NCBI GenBank assembly: GCA_964635375.1
Contig: CAZWOU010000108.1
Coordinates: forward strand, 1-24,204
Length of the DNA: 24,204 nucleotides
Reading direction: 5' to 3'
Source of the DNA: CAZMNY01 sp964635375
Lineage (GTDB): Bacteria > Planctomycetota > Planctomycetia > Pirellulales > Pirellulaceae
The notes beneath the pieces are model-generated. The model saw only the letters and a program-made list of their open reading frames with translations. It did no database searches and was not told the origin of the DNA. The translations under genes and the position numbers were made by a program. Shown here one piece after another: positions 1-7,414 of the stretch (the stretch's first letter is position 1; each line of letters starts with the position of its first letter).

Positions 1-477
1 GTGGCGGAGAACTTGAAATTCGCGATTGGTAAGCGTCGTGCCGTCGGTGCGTTCGCGTCGCTTAGCCATCGACGAGTGAACGCGTTGCCAGACGCTATCG
101 TCCGCTGGCGGTTCGCCCTGAGCGGCGTTGCTTATCGCCTCCACCAAGTCTTCCCGCGAATCGCCTTTGAGGACGTAGTCCGCCGCGCCCAGGGCCACGC
201 TGCGAGCGACATAGGTGGGGTTGTCATAAGTCGACATCATCACGACCGGAATGTCGGGCCGTGCCTCGCGGATCTCAACGAGCGCGGTCAAGCCGTCGAT
301 CAGAGGCAGACGGACGTCCAGCAGGACCAAGTCCAGGTCCAAGGCAAGCGCCTTTTCGATCGCCTGCTCGCCGTCAGTCGCCTCGCCCACGATGTCGATG
401 TCAGTTTCGCGTAGTAGGCAGGATAGTCCCAGACGAACCACCTCATGGTCGTCGGCGACGAGGAGCTTGATTGACAT
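1..477 (-). CDS. NarL/FixJ-family response regulator, C-terminus cut by window edge
   Basis: The minus strand from the ATG at 477 reads 159 codons to the window edge without a stop, beginning MSIKLLVADDHEVVRLGLSC. It shows a complete receiver domain: acidic pair D9/D10, phospho-acceptor Asp54 in VLLDVRLP, the Thr switch in MMSTYD (about 80-85) and Lys104 in YVLKGD. A linker rich in charged residues leads to LTNREFQVLRH at the edge, which is the start of a LuxR-type helix-turn-helix. Family knowledge: such proteins are phosphorylated by a histidine kinase and bind DNA as dimers. The target and partner kinase cannot be read here. It is divergent from the sigma-54 regulator at 932. An AAGG stretch lies about 12 bases before the ATG, a weak ribosome site. 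Confidence 0.93.
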   Translation of the reverse strand, partial: MSIKLLVADDHEVVRLGLSCLLRETDIDIVGEATDGEQAIEKALALDLDLVLLDVRLPLIDGLTALVEIREARPDIPVVMMSTYDNPTYVARSVALGAADYVLKGDSREDLVEAISNAAQGEPPADDSVWQRVHSSMAKRRERTDGTTLTNREFQVLRH

Positions 478-931
478 GAAAAAGGGTCCTTGACCTCGTG
501 AAAGTGCAACTAACTAGTTGCCGGTGAAAGGTACCCACACCCGACTGACGACCGCTGATGTGTCCAACTCGAACGAGTTGAGCGCCTCCGACACAATCGA
601 AAAGGGGCTGCGCGGCGAGGGGGGAGTGATCACTTCCACCTGAGCCCAGGCAACTCTCCTCAATCTTAACGAGGTTGCCGGATCGAGTCCAGACATTGGC
701 TTTTAAGGCCTGCGGGAAGCCCTGCGACCGCCACAATCGGCGTAGGCGGCACGAATCCAGACTTGCTGAACTAGTCGCGCAAATGCAACAGTGTCGCTTT
801 TTTGACCAGGGCTTGGGCGTGACGTAGATAATCAACGACACCTTGAATCGATGGGATTTCTGCAGACTGGCAGGGAGACCGCTGCCCCGGTTCAGAATCC
901 GCGTGAAGATTGTTTGAGCAGGTAGAGAGCC
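478..931. other. Divergent intergenic region between two response regulators
   Basis: About 450 bases with no convincing gene; the minus-strand open frame running through it overlaps both flanking genes and has no domain-like content. Small dyads are visible: GCAACT and AGTTGC with a 4-base spacer at 507-522, about 30 bases upstream of the minus-strand regulator, and the perfect 10-base palindrome AGTGATCACT at 625-634. Either could be an operator, but both are short enough to occur by chance. A sigma-54-like promoter match is listed separately. Confidence 0.5.
868..882 (+). promoter_or_regulatory. Candidate sigma-54 (-24/-12) promoter
   Basis: TGGCAGGGAGACCGC matches the sigma-54 pattern TGGCACG-N4-TTGC at the essential GG and GC dinucleotides, with the required 10-base spacing. 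The upstream half matches at six of seven positions; the downstream half matches only at GC. It sits 49 bases before the ATG of the sigma-54 regulator at 932, so that gene could be autoregulated. This is a pattern match only. Confidence 0.3.
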
Positions 932-2331
932 ATGAAGCCAATATCGCTGTTGCTGGTGGACGACGACCGCCATTTGCTGGACTCAATGGCCAGCTGGCTG
1001 AGGGTTCAGGGCTATGATGTCCAGGAAGCGACCGGCGTTTCCACGGCGATCGAGCGTCTCGAGGAAGCCGACTTCGACCTGGTCATCTCCGACGTCCGGC
1101 TTCAAGACGGCGATGGCTTCCAGGTGCTCGCCCATTGCCGCGAGAACCGGCCTGGTCTGGATGTGATTCTGTTGACTGGTTACGGCACCGTCGACACCGG
1201 CATCGATGCACTTCGGGAAGGCGCCTTTGACCTGCTAACGAAGCCCCTGAACTGGCCATTGGCCGAGCCACGTCCCAACGCAAAGTCATTGAAGAGAACC
1301 AAAACCTCAAGGCCCAATTGGACCTTCGCTTCGGAATGGAGAACATCGTCGGCAACGACCATCGTATGCTGAAGGTCTTCGACATGATCGACAGTGTTGC
1401 CGACACCAAGGCAACCATTCTGATCACGGGCGAGAGCGGCACGGGAAAATCGCTGATTGCCAGAGCAATTCACCGCCGCAGCGGTCGACGCGACAATCCA
1501 TTCATCGAAGTCGCTTGCGGGGCGTTGCCCGAATCACTGCTCGAAAGCGAACTGTTCGGCCATGTTGCCGGCTCNNNNNNNNNNGGCTCCTTTACGGGCG
1601 CCACGGCCAACAAGATTGGCAAGTTCATGCAAGCCAACAGCGGGACAATCTTTCTGGATGAGATTGGCACCGCGTCCCCTGCCATGCAAGTAAAGTTGTT
1701 GCGGGTCCTTCAGGAATTTGAATTCGAGCAGGTTGGCGGCAATGAAACTCATCGAGTTGACGCCCGGGTGGTGCTGGCGACGAACGAGAACCTTGCGGCT
1801 CTGGTCGCCGACGGCACCTTTCGCCAAGACCTGTTCTATCGAATCAATGTGATCAACGTTGAATTGCCGAACCTCCGCGACCGCATCTCTGACATCCCCT
1901 TGCTGGCTCAGAGTTTCCTTGAGTCGGTGTGCGAGGATGCAGGCAAAGATGTCGGCCGATTCAGCGACGAGGCGATCAAAGCGTTGCAGGCCTATCACTG
2001 GCCTGGCAACGTGCGCGAATTGCAAAACGTGATTGAGCGGGCTGTACTACTGGGCAAGGGGGACGCTATCCTCACGGACGATCTGCCCTCACACCTGTTA
2101 ACCACCGAATCGCGCGCCGCCGTCTCGTCCGGCGCCGGACGAACTCTCAAGGAAGCGCTGGAAGGGCCGGAACGACAGATTATCCTGGAAGTTCTGCAAG
2201 CCAATAATTGGACCCGCAACGTCACGGCGGACATGCTGGGGATCAATCGCACAACGCTCTACAAGAAGATGAAGCGACTGAACCTGGAAGACCCCAGGCA
2301 AGCATTCGAATCAACCATGATTCAGTACTGA
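932..2331 (+). CDS. Sigma-54-dependent response regulator (NtrC family), frameshifted near 1249
   Basis: Domain order is receiver, AAA+ sigma-54 activation domain, Fis-type helix-turn-helix. The receiver (932 to about 1249) has VDDD at 9-12, phospho-acceptor Asp54 in VISDVRL, LLTGYG and Lys104 in LLTKPL. After KPL the frame shifts; the next frame continues ELAIGRA and then IEENQNLKAQLDLRFG. The AAA+ domain has Walker A GESGTGKS at 1429-1452, the GAFTGA loop as GSFTGA after a 10-N gap, Walker B GTIFLDEIG near 1650, and FRQDLFYRINVI. The C-terminus has TADMLGINRTTLYKKMKRL. Family knowledge: it remodels sigma-54 holoenzyme after phosphorylation. Inserting one base near 1249-1250 gives KPL-ELAIGRA, so the break is either a sequencing/assembly error or a real mutation. 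The N gap and a 5-base duplication account for four unknown residues plus one extra. No cognate kinase is in the window. Confidence 0.9.
1575..1584. other. 10-N assembly gap with 5-bp duplicated flank
   Basis: The sequence GGCTC stands immediately before the Ns (1570-1574) and again immediately after (1585-1589). Removing the Ns and one copy (15 bases, in frame) yields HVAGSFTGA, the expected continuous ELFGHxxGxFTGA motif of NtrC-family AAA+ domains. The gap is therefore most simply a join of overlapping contigs with no missing sequence. Confidence 0.8.
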
Positions 2332-2711
2332 TCTGGGGCCCAGCCGAAACTCAAGGTGAATTGCACTTGATGCAATAAGCCAACTCGGCGAGATCTTGCC
2401 CAGCCTGCCAGAGTTCCTGCGGTTCTTTCAGCGCCCAGAGCCCTCGCGGAAACCGATGATCGGCAAGTGGCTGCGATTCCCTGCCCCCACTCCCCACTGC
2501 AGGGGAATTTCGATAGGCTGACCCATCGCGTGAACGCTGCGCTCGGGCGGGAGATCTCCTGCCGGAATCGTTAGCCCAAGCCTTCACCCGCCGCATACAT
2601 GGCAGTGGCGAATAGCGGCGAACGATTCTTGCGACTCGGTTGCCTTGGTTTGGCCAGCGTTCGGTGCTACGAGTGAATTATTAATTCAACCGCATCCATG
2701 GTGTGCCGCTC
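2332..2711. other. Intergenic region upstream of sucC
   Basis: About 380 bases with no convincing gene. An 81-codon minus-strand open frame (2351-2596) is Arg/Ser/Gly-rich with no recognisable motif. Dyads seen are ATTGCA-N5-TGCAAT at 2360-2376 just after the regulator gene (no T-run, so a poor terminator), an 18-base near-palindrome around AGATCT at 2546-2563, and the AT-rich palindrome listed at 2674. Confidence 0.5.
2674..2688. promoter_or_regulatory. 15-bp AT-rich palindrome upstream of sucC
   Basis: TGAATTA-T-TAATTCA is a perfect 7-base inverted repeat around a single central base, ending 23 bases before the sucC ATG. It is the most AT-rich spot in the region and could overlap a -10 element or serve as an operator for sucCD. 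No matching second copy was noticed elsewhere in the window. Confidence 0.3.
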
Positions 2712-3902
2712 ATGAAGATCCACGAATACCAAGCAAAAGAGCTGTTTCGAAAGGCGGGCGTGCCCGTGCTCCAAGGGCAAGTCGCCCGCACGCCAGAAGA
2801 GGCGGTTTCGGCCTATGAAACGTTGAACAAAGGCGGTCTGGCTGTCGTCAAAGCTCAGATCCATGCCGGCGGCCGCGGCAAGGGGTCGGTGATTGGCAAT
2901 CCCGATCAAAAAGGGGTGGTGCTCGCTCGCAGTGCGGAACAGGCGAGCCAGGCGGCGAGTGGCTTGTTGGGGCACAAACTTGAGACCATTCAAACTGGCC
3001 CGGCTGGTCAGACCGTCAATCAAGTTTTCGTCGAGGAAGGCTGCGACATCGATCGCGAGCTCTACCTTGGAATCGTGATCGATCGCGCCGCTTCAAAGCC
3101 GGTGCTGATGGTCTCGACGGAAGGCGGAGTCGAAATCGAGAAGGTGGCTGCAGAAACTCCGGAGCTGATTCACAAGGAACATTTTGACCCGGCGGCCGGC
3201 ATACAACCTTACCAAGTTCGCAAGTTGTGTGCGAAACTCGGGCTGAGCGGACCGATCGTTCGCAGCGCCACGAAGTTCATGTCGGCTCTGTGCAACTTCT
3301 TTGTCAAATACGACTGCAGTCTCGCCGAAATCAATCCGCTGGTGATCACCAAGTCGGGTGAGATGATCGCCTTGGACGCCAAGATCACCTTCGACGACAA
3401 TGCGATGTTCCGCCATAAGGACGTGTTGGAATACCGCGATCTCTCGGAGGAGGATCCCGCGGAAGTTCGCGCGGGGAAGGCGGGTTTGAGCTACGTCAAA
3501 CTCGAGGGCAACATCGCTTGCCTGGTGAATGGCGCCGGCTTGGCGATGAGCACAATGGACATCATTAAGTACCACGGCGGCGAGCCCGCGAATTTTCTCG
3601 ACGTGGGCGGTGGAGCTCAAACCGAGGAAGTCACCGAGGCCTTTCGGATTCTGCTCTCGGACCCCAACGTGGAGGCGGTCTTGGTCAACATTTTTGGAGG
3701 CATCATGCAATGCACGACGATTGCCTCCGCTCTACTCGAAGCGTACAAGACCGTTGGCTTCAATGTTCCACTTGTCGTCCGGCTTGAAGGCACGGAAGTC
3801 GAACAAGGACGGCGAATTCTGGCCGAAAGTGATGTCGACATCCTCACCGCAGAAGACTTGGACGATGCGGCCCGAAAAGTTGTCGCCGCCGCGGCAGGCT
3901 AG
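2712..3902 (+). CDS. sucC: Succinyl-CoA synthetase (ADP-forming) beta subunit
   Basis: 396 residues from the ATG at 2712 (MKIHEYQAKELFRKAGVPVL), close to the usual length of about 390. This start is preferred over an in-frame GTG at 2703 because the family begins with exactly this motif. The ATP-grasp N-terminal part carries VKAQIHAGGRGKG at 47-58. EINPL at 206-210 lies in the nucleotide/metal-binding region. The C-terminal CoA-ligase domain has VNGAGLAM (272-279) and NIFGGI (326-331). Known role: with SucD it interconverts succinyl-CoA and succinate with phosphorylation of ADP or GDP in the TCA cycle, in the cytoplasm. sucD follows after 86 bases on the same strand, so they are very probably cotranscribed. 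All key motifs are intact. Confidence 0.98.
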   Translation: MKIHEYQAKELFRKAGVPVLQGQVARTPEEAVSAYETLNKGGLAVVKAQIHAGGRGKGSVIGNPDQKGVVLARSAEQASQAASGLLGHKLETIQTGPAGQTVNQVFVEEGCDIDRELYLGIVIDRAASKPVLMVSTEGGVEIEKVAAETPELIHKEHFDPAAGIQPYQVRKLCAKLGLSGPIVRSATKFMSALCNFFVKYDCSLAEINPLVITKSGEMIALDAKITFDDNAMFRHKDVLEYRDLSEEDPAEVRAGKAGLSYVKLEGNIACLVNGAGLAMSTMDIIKYHGGEPANFLDVGGGAQTEEVTEAFRILLSDPNVEAVLVNIFGGIMQCTTIASALLEAYKTVGFNVPLVVRLEGTEVEQGRRILAESDVDILTAEDLDDAARKVVAAAAG

Positions 3903-3988
3903 ACCTTGGCAGTCGATGCCACGGCCGCCCTTGTAAACTGACCCCGGCAAGCGCATTCCAATAGCACACACTTATTCACGAGCGTTCG

Positions 3989-4867
3989 ATGAGCATTCTC
4001 GTTAACAAAGACACCCGAGTCATCTGTCAAGGAATCACCGGCAAGAGCGGCGAGTTTCACACTCGTGGCTGCTTGGAATACGGGACTCAAATGGTGGGCG
4101 GCGTAACGCCCGGCAAGGGCGGCGAAGAAGTCGCCGGACTGCCGGTCTTCGACACGGTCTTTGAGGCAGTCCGCGAAACTGGCGCGGAGGCGACGATGAT
4201 CTTTGTCCCCGCCGCGTTTACCGCGGATGCAATCCTGGAGGCGATTGACGCCGGTCTGAAGACCGTTATCGCCATCACAGAAGGCGTGCCCGTCGTCGAT
4301 ATGGTGCGAGTCTACGAGATTGCTCGACGTGAAGACGTGACCCTGATCGGCCCCAATTGCCCCGGCGTGATCACTGCCGAAGAGTGCAAGATCGGCATCA
4401 TGCCTGGCTACATTCACGAGAAGGGATGTGTGGGTGTGATGAGCCGCAGCGGGACGCTGACCTACGAAGCGGTCTGGCAAACTTCATCTCTGGGGCTTGG
4501 CCAAACCACCTGCGTCGGTCTCGGCGGGGACCCGATTGTGGGGACTTCGTTCATCGACCTCTTGAAGCTCTTCGAAGCCGATGGCGAAACTGAAGCGATC
4601 ATGATGATCGGGGAGATTGGCGGTTCGGCCGAGGAGGAAGCGGCCGCATTCGCTAAGAACAACGTCAGCAAACCGATGGCCGCATTTATCGCTGGACGCA
4701 CCGCGCCGCCCGGCAAACGAATGGGCCACGCTGGCGCCATCATCGCGGGCGGCAAAGGGACCGCCGCAGAGAAGATCTTGGCACTCGAGGACGCCGGCAT
4801 CGAGATTGCCCAAACGCCCGCCGACCTGGGCGCCGCCATGAAGCGAGCCATCGACAGCCGCAAGTAA
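3989..4867 (+). CDS. sucD: Succinyl-CoA synthetase alpha subunit
   Basis: 292 residues, a typical SucD length. The N-terminal CoA-binding Rossmann domain begins MSILVNKDTRVICQGITGKS, with GGVTPGKGG at 37-45. The C-terminal ligase domain contains GPNCPGVI (121-128) and the active-site phosphohistidine His247 in RMGHAGAII. Known role: transient His phosphorylation couples succinyl-CoA cleavage to nucleotide phosphorylation in complex with SucC. It lies 86 bases downstream of sucC. It converges with the minus-strand outer-membrane gene, whose stop is only 25 bases beyond the sucD stop. I saw no clear hairpin terminator in that short interval. The ribosome site (GAGCG) is weak. Confidence 0.98.
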   Translation: MSILVNKDTRVICQGITGKSGEFHTRGCLEYGTQMVGGVTPGKGGEEVAGLPVFDTVFEAVRETGAEATMIFVPAAFTADAILEAIDAGLKTVIAITEGVPVVDMVRVYEIARREDVTLIGPNCPGVITAEECKIGIMPGYIHEKGCVGVMSRSGTLTYEAVWQTSSLGLGQTTCVGLGGDPIVGTSFIDLLKLFEADGETEAIMMIGEIGGSAEEEAAAFAKNNVSKPMAAFIAGRTAPPGKRMGHAGAIIAGGKGTAAEKILALEDAGIEIAQTPADLGAAMKRAIDSRK

Positions 4868-4892
4868 ACGGCTCTCGAGCGGATAAGCGTCG

Positions 4893-6132
4893 TCAACGAG
4901 TCAGAATCACGCGGACCATCCCCGCAGGATCACTCTCGTAATCTGGCGTGGCCGATTCGAACTCGATCACCCGACCGGTCACAATGCCGCCCTCAAACTG
5001 AATGCCCCGGCCGCCGTTCCACTTGCGGTGAAGCCCAGTCATCAGGCGGAAGTCCCGCATGATGATTGTGTCTTGCCCGCCCGCCCGCGTGACCGACCAT
5101 TGGTCTCCGCCGAACTCGCCCGCCAAATAGACCCAGTCTTCGAACACTCCACTTTGGCCGCCAATGCGCCAGGCGGCTTTGGGTGTCGGAAACATGAAGT
5201 CCCAGCGAGTCCACTCGTTGGGAGTCCAAACCAGGCCGCCCGCCGGCATCACGGCGATGTCGTTGCGGCCCAAGTAAAGCAGTCCGAAAATGAGCTGCCA
5301 CCGTGAAGGGACCCAGTCCCATTTCGCCAGCGCCTTGCCCGTGACCCGAAACGAGTCGTCATCGCCGTCTTCCATGTCTCCGTAAACGCCCGGCTTGATC
5401 GATACGATGCCGGTCCAGCGATCATTCAGCTTTGGCAACCACATGAACTCCACATAGGCGTCAATANNNNNNNNNNATAACTCGCTCTGGAAGATCAGGA
5501 GCCAGAGGACCGGAAAAATATCGCTCGTTGTATCCCGGCGTGATGAGCAGCGGTTGGTTCTTCGTCGGCATAGGCAGAACGAACGTCGCGAGCAACTTGG
5601 ATTCGGTCAAACCAAAATCAAACGCGTCGCCGCGGCCAATCAAAGTCCCTGAATATTGCAACCTCTGAAAGAAAGTCTCTTTGTACGGCGTGACTGGCTG
5701 AAAAACGTCGCTCCCCCAGGCCGGCTCGGTAAGTCGGTCCTCCGGAACCAAAGGCGGCGCCTGCTCAGGCGAGACAAAACGCTCACTCACGTAAGGTCCA
5801 ACGGCCGCCCGTTGTGGCGCCAACGCCGATTGATACGCGTCGGTTAGATACGACGGATGCGCGATCGGCGGAGTGAAAACCGAGGGCTGAGATCGTCTCG
5901 AATGAGGAAACGCAGTGAAGGGGCGATCGACCGGAGGCGGAGTCGGAACGCCGCCGCCGAGAGCCCGAGTCGGTAGCACGGCCGAGCGAACCTGAGGCGG
6001 ATCGAACCCCAATGGAGAACCGCCAACCTGTCCGCAGACCGGGCTTGTGACCAGGCACGCGGCCACATAGAGAACTGCAAAACCGAAGCAGGCAGCTCGG
6101 CCAGTTGAAGTCGGCACTTTCGCGTTGGTCAT
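4893..6132 (-). CDS. Outer-membrane-like protein, second paralog of a tandem pair (interrupted by N gap)
   Basis: Naively this appears as two ORFs, one ending LPERV before the gap and one beginning EFMWLPKL after it. Removing the 10 Ns and a duplicated ATA (13 bases, 5467-5479) joins them as LPERVIDAYVEFMW and gives an intact 408-residue frame. The ATG at 6132 follows a signal-peptide-like stretch pattern (ACFGFAVLYVAACLVTSPVCG, hydrophobic core about 12-30), then a Pro-rich segment, then a beta-strand-rich domain. It aligns with the upstream gene across the C-terminal two thirds: GxLYxxR, MPAGGLVWTPNEWTRWD against LPAGGLLWEPNSQTRFD, and FPTPKA against FPNPKA. The product is probably exported to the envelope; its substrate is unknown. 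The family may be the DUF6268-like planctomycete barrels, which I cannot confirm. Its start lies one base after the stop of the upstream gene, suggesting translational coupling. Unlike its paralog it does not end in an aromatic residue (VILTR). Confidence 0.85.
5467..5476. other. 10-N assembly gap with 3-bp duplicated flank
   Basis: ATA stands directly on both sides of the Ns (5464-5466 and 5477-5479). Deleting 13 bases restores a single reading frame that aligns with the neighbouring paralog, so the gap most likely hides no sequence but creates an artificial frameshift. Confidence 0.8.
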
Positions 6133-6133
6133 T

Positions 6134-7291
6134 TTAGTAGCCAAACCCGGCCCGAATCATCACCGTATCCGTTGCCCGGAAGTTGTCGGCGGATCGGCGG
6201 TTATAGATAACTTCGCGATCAAGAACCCAGGCAACCTCCGCAAACCCGAATCGCCGCCCCTCGCGAATCAGCTCTGACGCCCCCCACTCCAGCCCCAAAG
6301 CGAGGCGGATATCGTTGTAGTCAATCCGGTCGGAAAGCCCATCGACTGCGCGTTCGATGGTCCAACTCCCTCCGCCGTATTCGCCGCTACAGTACCACCA
6401 CACGTCGGAATTGCCCAGCGTCATCCAGTAGTGAGACGCCTTGGGATTGGGGAAATAAATATCAAATCGAGTTTGCGAATTCGGCTCCCAAAGCAGGCCG
6501 CCCGCGGGAAGAAGCTTGACCCGCAAACGATCGACGTACAACACGCCGACCCGCAGCGAGAGCGCCGGAGTGATTCGGTAGCGCACGAGCCCCTTGCCCT
6601 GCACCCTCAGGCTGTCGCTATTCATCGTGTCAAAGTCCGAAAAGACGCCGACGCGAGCCCCCAATTCCATGCCGATCATTTGGATGCGATCGGATTCCCA
6701 TCCCGCATCAATGAAAGCACTATAGGTTTGCCCGGGGAGGTCGGCCGTTGTGGGCTGAGGAGCGCCTTTTGGCCCGTCCCACAACTGCAGGGAAAAGCTC
6801 GGTAAGACATAGAGCGGCTGCGTTGTGCCGAAGAAGTTTGGGAAGGCGACCGCCACGGAAACATCAGTTTCATTGATGTCCAACTCGCGGCCGTCATTTC
6901 CAATCAACCATGCGTGCCTCAGTCGCGGACCCTGAACCCGGCGCAAAGGCTCCTGGAACACAAGCCCATCTGGAAGGCCCCAACCCGATCCTGTGACAGG
7001 TCCGAAACCCTTGGGGTACTGGGCGGAGGGACCAGGCGTGAAGGCCGGATCGCCAAATCCCGTCGGCGGCGCCGGTTGTTGCTGAATCGGCGAGTTTCCG
7101 AACAAACCTCCGCGAGAAGGTAAGGCGTACGGGTCCAATGGGGGCTGAGTTCCGTAGCCGGTCGGACTCGCGGGGTATCCCGGCGCAATGTCGCTTCGGC
7201 CAAAGCGAACACGGGACTGGCCCACAGCCGTGGAGGCGATGAGGGCTGCTAGCATGCAAGCGGGCAAGAAATGTTGTAATTTCTGATTCAC
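6134..7291 (-). CDS. Outer-membrane-like protein, first paralog of a tandem pair
   Basis: 385 residues from a GTG at 7291, beginning MNQKLQHFLPACMLAALIAS with a signal peptide probably cleaved near AVGQ/S (about residue 25). A Pro/Gly/Tyr-rich segment covers about 30-100. A strand-rich domain of alternating polar and hydrophobic residues follows and ends in an aromatic residue (AGFGY), as outer-membrane barrels usually do. Blocks shared with the downstream paralog include LIG near the domain start, QPLxxxP, GxLYxxR, PAGGLxWxPNxxTRxD and FPxPKA. This indicates a tandem duplication followed by strong divergence. Function is unknown; envelope location is inferred from the signal peptide and composition. 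The stop TAA is followed by one base and then the ATG of the second gene. The leader contains a strong inverted repeat (separate entry). Confidence 0.88.
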   Translation of the reverse strand: MNQKLQHFLPACMLAALIASTAVGQSRVRFGRSDIAPGYPASPTGYGTQPPLDPYALPSRGGLFGNSPIQQQPAPPTGFGDPAFTPGPSAQYPKGFGPVTGSGWGLPDGLVFQEPLRRVQGPRLRHAWLIGNDGRELDINETDVSVAVAFPNFFGTTQPLYVLPSFSLQLWDGPKGAPQPTTADLPGQTYSAFIDAGWESDRIQMIGMELGARVGVFSDFDTMNSDSLRVQGKGLVRYRITPALSLRVGVLYVDRLRVKLLPAGGLLWEPNSQTRFDIYFPNPKASHYWMTLGNSDVWWYCSGEYGGGSWTIERAVDGLSDRIDYNDIRLALGLEWGASELIREGRRFGFAEVAWVLDREVIYNRRSADNFRATDTVMIRAGFGY

Positions 7292-7309
7292 GTCTCAAGA
7301 TCCATACGA

Positions 7310-7380
7310 GCGTCGACCGATACTTACCGATTACGCCAAGGTAAGTATCAAGCCCGCTCCACTGGGTCAAGGTCGATCGC
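7310..7380 (-). promoter_or_regulatory. Structured leader / operator upstream of the envelope gene pair
   Basis: A perfect 10-base inverted repeat, GATACTTACC (7319-7328) and GGTAAGTATC (7340-7349), encloses an 11-base loop. A second, outer pairing is possible between GCGTCGACC (7310-7318), adjoining the inner stem, and GGTCGATCGC (7371-7380), with one bulged base. Read on the minus strand, this leader ends 18 bases before the GTG start at 7291. It could be a dyad operator or a folded 5' untranslated RNA. A 5-codon ORF (ATG at 7305, MDLET) ends with a TGA that overlaps this GTG. Confidence 0.5.
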
Positions 7381-7414
7381 AAATCAACAGCCGACTCTTC
7401 TACCTCGCTTACGC

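Noticed and set aside
443..973. 176-codon minus-strand ORF across the intergenic region
   Set aside because: It overlaps the starts of both response regulators and shows no protein-like domain or ribosome site.
2546..2563. 18-base near-palindrome around AGATCT as an operator
   Set aside because: With one mismatched pair, such dyads are expected a few times per window by chance, and nothing else supports it.
2351..2596. 81-codon minus-strand ORF upstream of sucC
   Set aside because: Arg/Ser/Gly-rich, no motif, no good ribosome site; most likely random.
3093..3710. 205-codon minus-strand ORF
   Set aside because: It lies wholly inside sucC on the opposite strand, and sucC is certain.
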